64,000 bases of DNA from positions 41,304,475 to 41,368,474 of the forward strand of contig NW_026622808.1 of assembly GCF_023065955.2 (NCBI RefSeq). Direction: 5' to 3'. Every line of letters begins with the position of its first letter. The first letter of the stretch is position 1. This document shows, piece by piece, positions 34,690-46,096 of the stretch. The notes beneath the pieces are model-generated. The model was not told where the DNA came from and made no database searches. It worked only from the letters and a program-made list of their open reading frames with translations. Source of the stretch: Ursus arctos (Eukaryota; Chordata; Mammalia; Carnivora; Ursidae). The translations under genes and the position numbers were made by a program.

Positions 34690-35520
34690 GTACTGCTGTT
34701 AGTTCTTTACTCATTTATCCAATAAGTATATTCTTATTCAGAATTTATTATGTGCCTCTTTGCTAAGTGCACAGAGTATATAGAATCATAAGGGAGTCCA
34801 TTCCTTGCCCTAAGGAAGCTTCCTTGCTTTGTAGTGATGGGGATGAAGTAAGCACATGTGATCCTCTCTGGATGTAATAATAAGAAGAAGGAATAAAATA
34901 AATAAGAGGGTGACAAGGTCAGCACTGTGGAGGAGTCTCACTAGGCTGTGGGCACAGAAGGTCTCTTGGAGGAGGTGGTGTTTAAGCTGGGAATTGAAGC
35001 TTGAGGGAAAACTACCTAAGACTGGAATCAAGAAAAGAACATTCCAGACAGAGAAAGATAGCAAATGAAAAGGCACTGTGGCAAGAGAGAATGTGGTATA
35101 TTTGAGATTAGAAAAAGGAAAAGCTGTATAGTAAAAGGGGAACCTGGCTAGGAAAGAGGAGCACAAGTGTCAAAGAGGGTGGGCAGAGGCAAGATCTTTG
35201 AGAAGTCTGTACTCTGGGGACAGGCATTTGGGTTTTATTCTGTGTACGGTAGGAACTATTAAAATGTCTTAAGTGGGAAATGATGGGCTCTGGCTGATAC
35301 CTTTCAGTGAAATTTGATTCATGTAGAAGATAAATTAGAGCATGGAAGCCAGAAGGAGGTGCTGGAGACTGTCCCCAAAGTCAGACCAGTGGTGATGGTG
35401 GTTTGGTCTAGGGCAATGGTAGAGGAGGAAAAACAGAGAGACAAGTAGAAAGATAGAGGGTCAGACTATGAGTCCAGAGATGCACTAAGCAAGGTGATGG
35501 CTTTGGTATAGGGCAGATCC
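34690..35520 (-). mobile_element. L2 LINE, long antisense copy
   Basis: The longest L2 here. 'tactcatttatccaataagt' and 'gaatttattatgtgcctc' mark the 3' end. 'ctcttggaggaggtggtg', 'aagaacattccagacagag' (about 35035), 'tttgggttttattctgtg' (about 35228) and 'gtggtttggtctagggcaatgg' (about 35398) follow the antisense consensus for about 800 bp. A minus frame at 34810-35166 lies wholly inside it and is an L2 relic. Confidence 0.85.
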
Positions 35521-35624
35521 CCAAATGTTAACTTAGTGGACAGCATGAAATAGGTGTTCATTGAAGGTTTGATCTGAAATGAGTCACATTTGGAGTTTTA
35601 AGCTCAAATTCTTATGCATCTTTA

Positions 35625-36110
35625 GGCTCTAGGGGAGGAAAATTAATTTCCCCACTATTCTAGGTTCTTGGCTGAGACCCCCTGCCCCATAATAAAATGA
35701 CAGATTAACATAAGAAAAACAAAGTTAGTTACAAACATACCTATGGTAGCCCTACAAAAGTAGGAGACTCAAGGGCAGTCAGACAATGAGGCTTATATAC
35801 CATCGGGAGCTATGGAAAGGGATAGGGGTCTGGAGCTTTAAAGGGGAGAAGGCAATTCACAGGAAGGGGAGAGGAGGAAACCTTCTCTGTTTGGTAAACC
35901 AAGGTAGCCCTGCCATGCATATAAGTCTCTTATGGGAAAAAGTTCTCTCTGGAAATAGCTCTCTTCTCAGTATAGGCCGCCTATCTAAATTTCTTAGGCA
36001 TTTAAGGGGGAGGTAAAAAGCTTTGCCTGCTCTGCTGGGTCCTGATTGCTTTCAGCTCCACATGCCAAACTGGCCTATTTTGAGGTGGCACATTCTGTTA
36101 CCCTTCAAGG
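35625..36110 (-). mobile_element. Probable ERVL-type solo LTR, antisense
   Basis: On the minus strand it starts near 'gtaacagaatgtgccacctc' (about 36105) and has a TATA-like 'tatataagc' (complement of 35790-35798). It ends with 'ttaatctgtcattttattatgg' and 'tctcagccaagaacctag' (about 35680-35655). That series recalls an ERVL-group LTR, but I cannot name the subfamily and saw no target duplication. Confidence 0.5.
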
Positions 36111-37756
36111 CAAATCCTTTACCCTCTCTCGGTGAGGGTTGAAGGGGATGGCAGATCTGCAAGTCCTTTGTAAATGGCCAGGCACGCAGATACAGGGGTT
36201 ATGGTGAAGATGGGCATTTCTGGAGACATCAGGGCTCATATTGGTTCTACTAAGGGCTCTTGGTGTTCACTGCCCAGGGCTTGAGTGCAGGTGACCAGGA
36301 GAACTCAGTGTTTTATTTCCACCTCTACCCTGACTTTGAGCTTAACTCCCTGTGGGCCTTCCTATGCCAGGAAAGCAGAGAACTCTCCTTGCCCTTCCAT
36401 TATTGACTTTGGATGAGTTTGTCCAGACCTTGTCAATTCAGATGCTCATTTGGCTGATGGACAAAAGGCTGCTACCACAGACCCATCTCAGGAAAATCAA
36501 AGAGCAGCTGAGGGCTCTTGGGGGCTTATTCATCATGGAGAGCATTTGGGTATGTGGCTAATTATATGCTTTATTATGGATGCTAATTTGTGCTGGAAGC
36601 TGGTACCGTGCATGTTAGCATTTAGCTCTAGTTAATGAAGTTGAGTTAAGCATTCAATCTATCACTGAGCTCACAATTTCTCCTCTTGGGTAGAACAACT
36701 TGGGGTAGAAAACTAGCAGGTGATGGTATTGGGGAGGAGAACACACTCGCAGAGTGAGTTTATTCCCTGTAACTCTGGGCTGTCTCCGATGTTGTATTGT
36801 GCCTGCACAGTACTAATGTGAGATAATTTTCAGTGAGATAAAACCCTGGGCTCTGTTAAGAGAAGTATCACTGTGATTACTTATTAGCATAATCACAAAG
36901 AGCCCCTGTGTGGGTTCCAATGAGGCCAACTGGAACCCTGTGGCTTCTTTTAAGACAGTCTTCATGTTTTAAGAAGAAGAACTGGAAGCTGGCATAAAAA
37001 TGCATTCATGCCCCACTCAGCTCAGACCTAAGTTTAATCATCACCGATAACTTTCAAATACAGAGGATAAACAAACTTACTTTTGACCTTTGCAATGAAG
37101 AAAATTATCTATTTGCTTTGTTCTCATTGGTGTTAAGAGGAGTTATGCTTGTGAATCCCTGATACATCAATGAAATAATAGACTCCTGGGTGAGCCATTT
37201 AATTTTTTCTTTTACTGCCATCTTTCATGTTGGACTAAAAGGAGGAAAACAAAAACATAATGTCCTCTATGAAGAACAACTTTGATTGACCTTGATTCTT
37301 AGGCATTCTTCCTCAGAGCCCAACTCCAGAGACCAGGCCCTCTGAAGGGTCTGACAGGGAAGGGGTTCAGCTGCTCTGATGGGGCTGGTTAGTAGAGCCT
37401 CAAGTCTTCCAGAAAAGCTGGCTTGAGAGCTTACAAGAGTCCTCACTGTCCACCCCACAACCAAGGCTTCAGTCATCCCCTTTGTCATCTCATGGGAATT
37501 TGCACATCCTCCCAATGCATTGGGGTGTTTTATAGTCTTATTGGCAGGTAACTGGGTATCTTTGCTTGAATACTTACTAAGCACCAACCACTATCCTAGG
37601 TGCTTGAAATGCAATACTTCACTCCCTCCTCATTGCTGCTTCCCTGAGGCCACTGCCCCTCGAATGCCCAGATCGTAAATGAGAAAAAAAGAGAACACAG
37701 AGGACAGGGGAAATGACTCTTAAGTCAGACCGATTACCATGTACAGTGTTCTAAAT
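36111..37756. other. Unassigned sequence
   Basis: 1.6 kb without named repeats. 36640-37260 is AT-rich and contains the inverted repeat at 36872-36897. Minus frame 37267-37587 and plus frame 36352-36561 have no recognisable domains. Confidence 0.4.
36872..36897. repeat. Short perfect inverted repeat with GATTA cores
   Basis: TGTGATTA (36872-36879) and TAATCACA (36890-36897) form perfect 8-bp arms around a 10-base spacer that itself contains 'ttattagcat'. The arms carry the GATTA/TAATC core used by some homeodomain factors. Chance is possible. Confidence 0.6.
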
Positions 37757-37971
37757 CAAGGGTTGGCAAATGTTTTCCTTTAAGGGCACATAGTGTGTAT
37801 TTTTGGCTCTGCTGGCTATGAGTTCTTTGTTATAACTTAACTCTGGTGTAGAGGGAATGCACCATAGACAATATGTAAATGATGGTGTGGCCATGTTCTA
37901 CTAAAATTTTTTTTTGCAGAAAATGTGGGTAGCCAGACCCTGCCTGTGCCCTGCAGTTTGCCGACCCCTAT
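37757..37971 (+). mobile_element. hAT-type MITE with TIRs and 8-bp TSD (copy 2)
   Basis: Left end 'caagggttggcaaatg' and right end 'cagtttgccgaccccta' are inverted repeats. The 8-bp target duplication is ttctaaat (37749-37756) and tcctaaat (37972-37979), one mismatch. Interior 'ccatagacaatatgtaaatgatg' type blocks match copy 1 at 12475-12688. Confidence 0.88.
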
Positions 37972-38024
37972 TCCTAAATGCCTGCTCCTTTTTCCTCCTC
38001 CAGGATCTTTGGTGATGATCTCAG

Positions 38025-38225
38025 GCTTTGGAACCCCATAGAGCTGGGCTCACATTCAGTGTCTGCCACTTGCTCACTATGTTATGTTGGAGTAATCACT
38101 TAATGTTGGTGAGCTTGGTTTTCTCCTCTGTTAAATGGGCTGAAGGACAACCTAAGAGGGTAGTTGAGAAAATCAAATGAGAGAATGAGTGTGAAGCATG
38201 GAGTACAGAGCATGGCACTGGGAGA
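38025..38225 (+). mobile_element. MIR
   Basis: 'ggctttggaaccccatagagctggg', 'tctgccacttgctcactatg' and 'ttttctcctctgttaaatggg'. Confidence 0.85.
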
Positions 38226-39094
38226 GCCGATGGACTGGTGACCCTAGGTCCTTGGGAGATGCTCTGCTGACCCTGCTCCTGACTCCAGGGAGAGTCAGCC
38301 TAGGTCTTTCTGCAGTACCTGAGCCTTCCCAGAGCAGACACGGAATGTTCTAGGGCCAGAGACCAGCTTTCAATCCTGCTTCTGTCTCCAAAAGAACAAC
38401 TCGGCATCAGGGAAAAAAAGTCAGCTTACAGTGGGAATTCAGGCCCCTAAGATCCCGGGGAACATGGGGTCTAATATTAAAGCACGAAGGAGGAAAGCAA
38501 GGCATTTTAAAAAAGCTTTTTAGAAATGGTGAGGGACACAAAGAGCCACTCACTGTTTTACACTTGTAAAGAGACCCCTGCCTGATTCCCAGTTCTAATC
38601 TGCAGTAAAAACCTACAGGGCTACAATAAGGCATCTGGTTCCATTGACTTGCTTCCTTTTTTCTCCATAGCCTCTGGCATGAAAACTCAAACCAGTGAGA
38701 CACTTTAGAATTGGCTTCAGCAGTGCTTTTCCTGTCAATCAGCTGCTGATCCTGGAAACATAAACATGGTGACATGACACAATTTCGGTTTTCATATCTG
38801 TACTTCTGATATGATCATCCTAGAGGAGCCACAGTCGTCAGCTATTTACTCACAGCTCCCTGGGGCACAGAACCCTGGGGCAATTAAACCACAGAATTAG
38901 ATTGAAATAATGGTGATGGTGGTGATGAGAATACAAAGGGCTGGACAGGCTGGGTTCTGGCTCAGCCTCACACAGGCAGGGTGAGCGGGTTTCAGTCCTT
39001 TTATTTAACAATAGTGTTACACACATTTATCTATTTTCCTTTTCTGGGACAAACAAAAATGATTCATTCTTTTCTCTCCCATCACCTGCTTAGT
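38226..39094. other. Unassigned sequence
   Basis: A minus 122-codon frame at 38407-38775 lacks recognisable domains. No repeat is recognised. Confidence 0.4.
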
Positions 39095-39200
39095 AGCTTA
39101 AATCCCAAAAGGCATTTATTAGCTCACATAACTAAAAAGTCTGGGGGTCTACTGGCTTCAGGTATAGCTGGATCCAGGGAGCTCAAACCATGTCATTAGA
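39095..39200. mobile_element. Medium-reiterated fossil, copy 3 (family unnamed here)
   Basis: 'ggcatttattagctcacataactaaaaagtc' type block, 'ctggcttcaggtatagctggatcc' type block and 'agctcaaaccatgtcatta' match the central part of the copies at 9487 and 28965. Only about 105 bp remain. Confidence 0.65.
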
Positions 39201-40084
39201 ATTTAGACACCCACTTACACAAACACACACATTTTATGCATCTTTCCTTCCTGCCCTCCTCTTTCATTCCTTGTATCTCTCACTCATTTATTCATGAAAT
39301 AGGTGGAAAAAATTAGAAGGCCCCAGTGGCAATAGCATCTCTGAGGTGTAGAATCAGGTCAGGATGGTCAAAGGTTTGCTGCAGGAGGAAGTCTCTGAGT
39401 TTGGGATTCAGCCTGTACTTACTGAATCCTGCAGAAGAGTCTCCTGGACTTTTTTTGCTGTAATATAGTTTCCCAGGCCCCATCCCAGACCAACAGCGTG
39501 AGATTCCCAGGGGAAGGCTCTGGACTATGCTTTTCTTTGGCAAGTTCCCTCTGAATCTTGTGCACATTCCAGTTGAGAACAATTTTAGGGCTAACAGCCT
39601 CTTGTTCTGCACAATTAAGCAATAAATCGTAATTCAAGTTTGCATACTGAAGCTAGACCAGGAAATATAAAATATGTAGGGTGGATATTCTAAAGAGTTT
39701 CCAGAACACTTACTCTGGAAGGCTGTTGGATCCCCCTACTCTCTAGCCTTCCTGAGTAATAGACACCGACAACCCTGATTTACAAGTGTGCCCTGCTGTA
39801 GGTAGACAGCCTCCCTAGGACCCTAAAAGAAGACCGTATTCTCGTTTTATGCAGCAGTGCAGGAAGCACGGAAATCTTATGAGAAGCCCATCTCTAGCTA
39901 GCCTTAGGTCTGGACGACTTGCCTAGAAAAAAAAGCCTCATAAATATTAAGTCCCCAGGACATTTTCATGAGTTCCTTTCATCTATCACTGCAATCTTGG
40001 AAGAGGAAAGTACAGTGTCTCTAACTCATGTGCCCCTAGATCTTCTTACTATACCAGATCCTAGTGTGGGCTCTGCAGTCTGCA
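39201..40084. other. Unassigned sequence
   Basis: 39455-39540 has a weak MER5-like look ('ccaggccccatcccagacc'), not strong enough to call. No gene seen. Confidence 0.4.
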
Positions 40085-40305
40085 GAGAGATGGCTGTACT
40101 CATGGTTTGGCTCGGCCCCATATAGGCTCAGTGACCCTGAACAACTCTGAGCCTATTATTGAACATCTCCAAACCTCAGTTTTCTCCTAGGCAACAACTA
40201 TCTCACAAGATGGTAAGAATTAAGAGCGAGAAATATATGGGAGGCTTTTAACGTAAGATCTGGCACCTAATATGTGCTCAATAAATCTCAGCTACTATGA
40301 ATTGA
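40085..40305 (+). mobile_element. MIR
   Basis: 'aggctcagtgaccctgaacaac', 'caaacctcagttttctcctagg' and 'ggcacctaatatgtgctcaataaa'. Confidence 0.85.
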
Positions 40306-40534
40306 CCTTAGTAGTACTTGATCTGTGATTTGCACAGAAAAGATAAATAAGATTTTAACATAAGAAAACTGTCTGGGTCCTACATCTTCTGCAAACTGGC
40401 ATTGGGTCAATAGAGCCTTGGGGAAAGTTTTGGCTTCTATTAGTTTCTCTGGTGGCCTTGATTATGTAAAATTGATTATTTATAATTATATGGAAATGAT
40501 AATATTTAGCTTATTTCCATCAGGAAATCAACAG

Positions 40535-40715
40535 GGCTTAGTAGTTAAGACCAAGACTTTTCGTGCAAAACAAACAGATGTGAGCTTGGTTTTGTCACTT
40601 AACTAACTCAGTCATCTTGGGAATTACTTCTCCAGCCTCATTTCCTAGTCTATAAAATGGGAAGAATAACAGGATTCATCCTCTTGGGTTGTTGTGAAGA
40701 TTAGTTGGTTGTTGG
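40535..40715 (+). mobile_element. MIR
   Basis: 'gtagttaagaccaagac', 'cctagtctataaaatgggaag' and 'gttgttgtgaagattag'. Confidence 0.8.
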
Positions 40716-42299
40716 AAGTAAAGTACCATGTTTGCGCCATGGAAAGTGGTCTCCACCACCACTGCCACCATCATTTACAAAGACCCTTGTCAAGAGGGGT
40801 GTTTCTCTGCTCCATATACTTTTTGGAAAGACAGTTTTGTTGGGTTTGCCTTTTTCTTACAAAAAAAAAAATGGCTATGCAATAAAATGGCTTATTACTG
40901 TCAATTCTACTTACATTACCAAAAAGGGGCTCTACCAGACAGAGCAGGGAAACTCTGGTTGGGAGAATGGGTGGAGGGGGATGGAATGACTTTCTCAGAT
41001 TACTTAAGACTGTGAATGTTCCAGGATCCTTGGGGTTGGGGTTGTGGGGTGCCTCACCAAATTCTTTCTGTTGGATTTACTTCTCATTTCTTCCCCTTCC
41101 CTGTTCTCTATTTTTTTTTTAGATAGCTATGGATATGGAGGTCTAGATTTTCCACCTTGAAGTTTGGCCATCCCTTTCCTTCTATGGCAGTTGCTGGTAA
41201 AACACAAAAGCACCATTGTTTCTTCCTGCTTATTCATTCTTGCTACAGAATAGCAGGAGAATGGAGGAAAGCACTATCAAAGGCATTTCTGTTCAAAGGG
41301 AGAACTCCTCAATGATCACTATTACCGTTGCAAGTTCCTTCTGCTGCTTTGACAGTATAATCATTTTCCTCTCCTTGATTTTTGTCTGTTTCCCTGAGGC
41401 ACCTGAACCTGAGATGGTTTCCCCCCTTTCAAGATGTGTCTGTTGATTAGAAAGCATTAGGGGTGGCTGAGCATGGCTCTAGGGCATGGCCAGGGTACAG
41501 CCAGGCCCCACAGAGCTGGGTCTGGGTTGCCACCAGTGGGGAGCATTGCACTGCTGGGACAGGGGAGGAATTTTGGAGGCCCATAGTCAAAACAGCCAAA
41601 AAACCCATTAAATCATGAGGTGAGAAGTTGTTCTCTCCCTACTTCTCTTTCAGTCCTCAAGGAGCAGGACTCTGTCTGGTGCTAGTGTACTTTAACACCT
41701 CTCTAACACTTACTAATGTCCCTTTATAATAAAGTGAGAAGGCAGGCCTCAGAGGCAAGGCTTTCAGCAGCTCACAGTACCTAGCTAGAATTCAGTAGCC
41801 TTGTATTCATCCTTATGGGTATTCTGTTTATGGCAAGGGATACTGTTTTTCCATTTGCTGCAGTAATTTTAAGTTTCCTTGAACAAATGTAAGTAAAAAG
41901 GAGAGTTACATAAAATGAAATATATTAATAACATAGGCATGTAGTTATGAAAACCACACTGAAGGTTGGGAGGGTTGCCAAGAGCTAAAGTTTGGGGAAA
42001 TTGTGCTTGGTGCAATGACATACTTTCCCTCTTTTGGGTTTACTTCCAAGGTGGGGCCACCTTCTCTCAAAGTCAGATGGCTCCATGTATCAGTCTGTGA
42101 GAGGCTGTCTGAACACAAAAGGCCAAGCTCTCTAGAAGGATAAAGAGATGGTGCCAGGGGATATTTTAGCTCTAGTCTTTAGTTGTGAGTGAAAGACTTC
42201 CACTGGGCTCCATCCCCAGAAGAGTCAGGGCAGCAAAGAGAGGGGACTTCAGAGTCTGGTCTACTGGGGTTTATATTTCAGCCAGCAAAGTGTCATTAT
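40716..42299. other. Unassigned sequence
   Basis: 1.6 kb of unique-looking sequence. Three overlapping frames at 40694-41015 contradict each other and suggest nothing coding. Confidence 0.4.
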
Positions 42300-42304
42300 A
42301 GATT

Positions 42305-42555
42305 CTGGATTCACACCATTGGGGTTCAACACTGAGCTCTGACACTTACTAACTGGGTAACCATGGGCAAGGCACACATCCTTGTGCTGCAACTTTCCTA
42401 TCTGTAAAATAGGATAATGATAATAGACTTACTCATAGGGTTGTCCTGCAGATTGATTGAAATAACAATATAGAGTACCTAGAAAAAAATGCCTGAAACA
42501 TTATCCCGTGGTAAATGCCCAATAAACGTCAGGTGTTGTTATTATTGTCATTATC
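42305..42555 (+). mobile_element. MIR, full length
   Basis: 'ctgacacttactaactgggtaac', 'cctatctgtaaaataggataatg' and 'gtaaatgcccaataaacg'. Confidence 0.9.
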
Positions 42556-42567
42556 ATTGCCACCACC

Positions 42568-42660
42568 TTGGGCAACATCTTCTCCGAGCCTCATTTCCCT
42601 TGTTGGCAAAATCAGACTAGTACCATCTGCCTCAAAAGGCTGATGCACAGTCAATGCAGG
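42568..42660 (+). mobile_element. Second MIR fragment
   Basis: 'ccttgggcaacatcttctccgagcctcatttcc' type core directly follows the preceding MIR, so two MIRs lie in tandem orientation by independent insertion. Confidence 0.65.
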
Positions 42661-43350
42661 CTTCCTACCATTCTCTCCTGAAAATGTGAGCTAGGTAAGC
42701 TAATGCAAACTTGCAAAGCTGTAGATATATGGCTTTTATACCTCACTGAATTTTGACTGGGAGCAAACCCACAATGAGGTTTTTGAAGGCAGATGCCTGC
42801 CTATATACACCAAGTCATTGCGATGCTTGATATCTCCAGTTGTGAGAGGCAGATACAAACGTCAGTTGTTCAAAATGGCACCTTTGCCTTATGGTGGAGT
42901 TGTTTGACTAACTGGGCCAAACAAAGTCACTCCGTTTGTAAGAGTCCTTTTGAATAACCATAGTCCACCTACAGCATGGGTAAGCTCCTTTTCTCCTAAG
43001 ATAGAAACATTGACGTCCTCAGCAGCTAAGCCCAATTTTCAACCCATGCTGCTTCTCATGGCTGAAGTTAGCACCATTTTATTAAGCTGGTAGTGAGCTA
43101 TAGCTGCCCCACTTTCCCTTTGTTCATCTATCGATCTAAACTAACCACTTAATTAGCCCGGACAAGAAGCCTTCTGCGGTGTTAAATAACTCCAGAAACC
43201 TACTGGAGATGCTTGAGTGGACCGATTGGATTTAACTTGCAGTTCATTACCTCTAGACTAAGATATGTTAAATTCAGGGCCTGAAAAACGAGCTGAATTC
43301 TGTACTGGAAACAAATTCTGTTTACTTATAGAAAAGAAAAAAAATAATCC
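42661..43350. other. Unassigned sequence
   Basis: 43080-43260 is a repeat-free AT-rich stretch with 'cacttaattagccc'. No exon recognised. Confidence 0.4.
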
Positions 43351-43358
43351 CTTCAAGC

Positions 43359-43516
43359 CAGTGGTTTTCAAAGTGTGGGCCCCGACACACCTGTATCAGC
43401 ATCACCTGGGAACATGTCAGGCCCCACTCCAGATCTACCCAATTAGAAACTCTAGAGTTAGGGCCTTGGAATCAGTTTTAACTAGGCCTCCCAGTGATAT
43501 TTATGGAGAACTCTTG
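43359..43516 (+). mobile_element. MER5A-like hAT MITE
   Basis: Begins 'cagtggttttcaaagtgtggg', has 'cagcatcacctgggaacatg' and 'attagaaactctagagtt', and ends 'ggagaactcttg'. An imperfect 8-bp duplication, cttcaagc and ctgtaagc, flanks it (43351-43358 and 43517-43524). Confidence 0.88.
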
Positions 43517-43524
43517 CTGTAAGC

Positions 43525-44059
43525 TGTCTCTCAGGGTTATGGACTTATTTTTGTGGGCCTACCTTCTAGGAGAGAGAAGAAAAAGAGGAGAGCTGAGCAA
43601 CCTGGATGGCAAGACTGTTTACTAAAGTATGACATTGAACCAGCAGTCTGGGGCTCATTGGGAATCTGAGTATAATTTCAGATTCTTCCTTAGAAATGGC
43701 ACAGGATAGGGAGATGGGTACGCCTGGCCGGGGTGACTAGACAGAATGCTGAGAGAGTGACCAAAGTGCTGCTTTATTGTAGAAATATGAGAGGACAGTG
43801 GGACATTTTTAGGGTGACATAAAGAGCACAAGAAAGCCTCATTTGCTCTCAGAAGGTTTCCCCAGAATGGACACACAGAAGGTACTTAGTTAATGCTCCT
43901 TGACTTGACAGAGACTGAAACTTAGTAGATTGGTTTTCCCCAGATAATTTTGATCTGGAATATGCAGGTGTGTTTTGTAGTCCTGGTTTGTAGGGAAAAC
44001 CAGGAGTTAGCCACAGGACATCAGCTGTTCCCTCTTATCCTGTCCTCTGAGAAACAGCT
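43525..44059. other. Unassigned sequence
   Basis: A 73-codon minus frame at 43655-43876 has no known domain. No repeat recognised. Confidence 0.4.
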
Positions 44060-44275
44060 TGACTTAGGGAAAAGAGCTCCAGGCTTTAGGTCGCATATAT
44101 GTGTTCTTACCCATGTGTGACCTTAAGCAACTCACAAACTCTGAACTGCAGGTTCCTCATCTATAAAAGGAGAATAATAGTTACTTCCAGATGTTTTTGC
44201 TCAGCATTGTAGCAGAAGCACCCAGTACATATAATACTTGGCACGCAGTAGTGGTTGGATAAATATTTGTTTAAA
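44060..44275 (+). mobile_element. MIR
   Basis: 'gtgtgaccttaagcaactcac', 'ggttcctcatctataaaaggag' and 'ggcacgcagtagtggttggataaa'. Confidence 0.85.
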
Positions 44276-45084
44276 AGAAAGGGAGGAAAGAAAGAAGGAA
44301 GATGGGTTGACTTTTTTCAGGCTTACATGAAATAGTGCTTTGAAAATAGCTGGCATAATGATCAGTACAAGATACCCTGCAAATAGTATCTCATGATGAG
44401 GAGAAGGAGAAGAGGAAGATGATGACTGGATTCAGAAAACTGTCTTCTAGGTGCCTAGAATTGGACCCATATTCTTGCTGAAACTAGCCCTGCTCTTCCC
44501 ATTCCTCTTCTCTCTGCAATCCACAGTTACTCCCCTTTCTAGCTACACCTCGGGGGCCATCTCAGCTTTGGCTGCTAAAACGATAGCCTTCAATGTGATG
44601 TACAGTGTGGATGGTCAAGATGCTTGCCGAACTGAAATGCACTGCAAATATGTGACCGTGCCTGAGAGTTGTTAGTGGTGGTTATTCCAAGTAGGACTGA
44701 TGGGTTTTCAATCCCTATAACTAAGTAATAACCTGTTAATTATTTTACATTGTTCTATTTCCAGAATAGGTAATCATTAGCCTTTTGGTTAACACATTTG
44801 TCTCAGAGTCAGAGAAGCATTTTTAGTAATACTCTTCCTGCATGTTTTTAAGTTATAGAAATGTCATTAGTTGCTTGCATTTACGTGATTAAAGGGATGC
44901 TCTCATCTTGAGAACGTTTAAATATTCCCTGCCTTTCCTTAACTATCCCTTTCCCTTTCTCTTTGAGCATCAGTACAAACGACCAACCTACCAACTTGAT
45001 AGTTCAGGAGAGAAGTTGGGAACTGTATTTATTAAATTTGCTGAGAGCCCTTCATTATTGATTATTCTCCAAAAGGGACAAGCT
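44276..45084. other. Unassigned sequence
   Basis: A plus frame at 44451-44675 looks superficially like a secreted peptide with a hydrophobic start, but it begins at GTG. No repeat recognised. Confidence 0.4.
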
Positions 45085-45250
45085 TTTGGGAATGAGACCT
45101 GAGTTGATCCCCAGTCCATCTATTATCAACTTTGTGACCTTGATCAAGTTACCTAACCTTTCTGAGCCTAAATCTCCATATATATTATATGGGGATCTTG
45201 TATGGATTAAACAAAATAACATTTGCAAACGTATCTACAATAAAAACACG
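45085..45250 (+). mobile_element. MIR
   Basis: 'caactttgtgaccttgatcaagttacc' type core (about 45128), 'tctgagcctaaatctcca' and 'ttgtatggattaaacaaaataac'. Confidence 0.85.
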
Positions 45251-45754
45251 ACAAAAGTTCCTTTCCTTCTTTGACCAGCTTGTTGGGCAGTTATACTCAA
45301 TAGCTACAGACCACTGGAAGAAGTAGTATGTGCCCAGACCTAGTTTTGAGCTTAGTTACAGAGACGGATGGGAGAGGTTTCTGTTTCATGAGACACACAG
45401 CTCTTTCACACCATCTGAAAGAATTGATGGGATTCAAGAGCTATTGTTTTATAACTTTGGGTCAGCTGTGGTGGAGACAGTCATGGGGAAAGTTCCTTTC
45501 AAGCTCTTTGCCAAAAATAGAGTGTCATTCTCTTCTGCCACTTGGAGTTTGATTATAGATGGAACAGTAAAGATAAGGAATGGGCCTAGAGTTTGAAAAG
45601 TGGGCACACAGAGATAAATAGGGGACATCTTCCTTCAGAATGTTGTCAATACAGAGACTGGCTATTGTGCTGTTGTCTGATAAGCACAATGGAAATGGAC
45701 TCCCACATACACATAGTTATCCATTGTTTACCATAACATTAGTAACTGTCCAGC

Positions 45755-45799
45755 TCTTGGGCACAAATGAAACAATGTGGTGGATATTTGTGCCCAAGA
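45755..45799. repeat. Perfect 14-bp inverted repeat with a 17-base loop
   Basis: TCTTGGGCACAAAT (45755-45768) pairs exactly with ATTTGTGCCCAAGA (45786-45799). In RNA a further G-U pair closes the loop side. The stem is shorter than a normal microRNA precursor. It could also be the ends of a very small inverted-repeat element. Confidence 0.85.
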
Positions 45800-46060
45800 A
45801 GAAATGAGAGAGAAAAAGAAGGCTACTGCCAGGGACATTATTTTTTCCTTCTGAATTTTCTCCGTACAGAACAGACCCACTTTAGCAAATGGAGTAATAG
45901 TTGTTTTTCCCCTAGTGGTATCAGTAGGCTTTGTTAGTTCTAGAAACGTCTCTTAAAAGGCACTATAAACAATCCTTATCGGGTTATCAGGCCTCCCATC
46001 AGGCATGGGTTCATGGGGCTGGCATGGAAGTAGAGCTTCAGGGCTGGCCTTCTGCACCCC

Positions 46061-46096
46061 CAGCCTCCACAGCCTCCATGGCCTCCCCAGCCTCCA
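46061..46096 (+). repeat. Four copies of a 9-bp unit
   Basis: Units cagcctcca, cagcctcca, tggcctccc, cagcctcca. GC-rich short tandem repeat. Confidence 0.9.

Noticed and set aside
34810..35166. 118-codon minus frame
   Set aside because: Lies inside an antisense L2 and shows the composition of that LINE tail.
39455..39540. MER5-like fragment
   Set aside because: Only a few matching words and no terminal repeats, so not called.
42305..42660. Tandem duplication of a MIR
   Set aside because: The two MIR pieces are as different from each other as from other MIRs, so independent insertions are likelier.
44451..44675. Frame resembling a secreted peptide with a hydrophobic N-terminus
   Set aside because: Begins at GTG, has no in-frame upstream ATG that I see and no known family. 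A pyrimidine-rich stretch naturally encodes hydrophobic residues.
45755..45799. microRNA precursor
   Set aside because: The stem is only 14-15 bp and pairing does not continue outward, too short for a canonical precursor.
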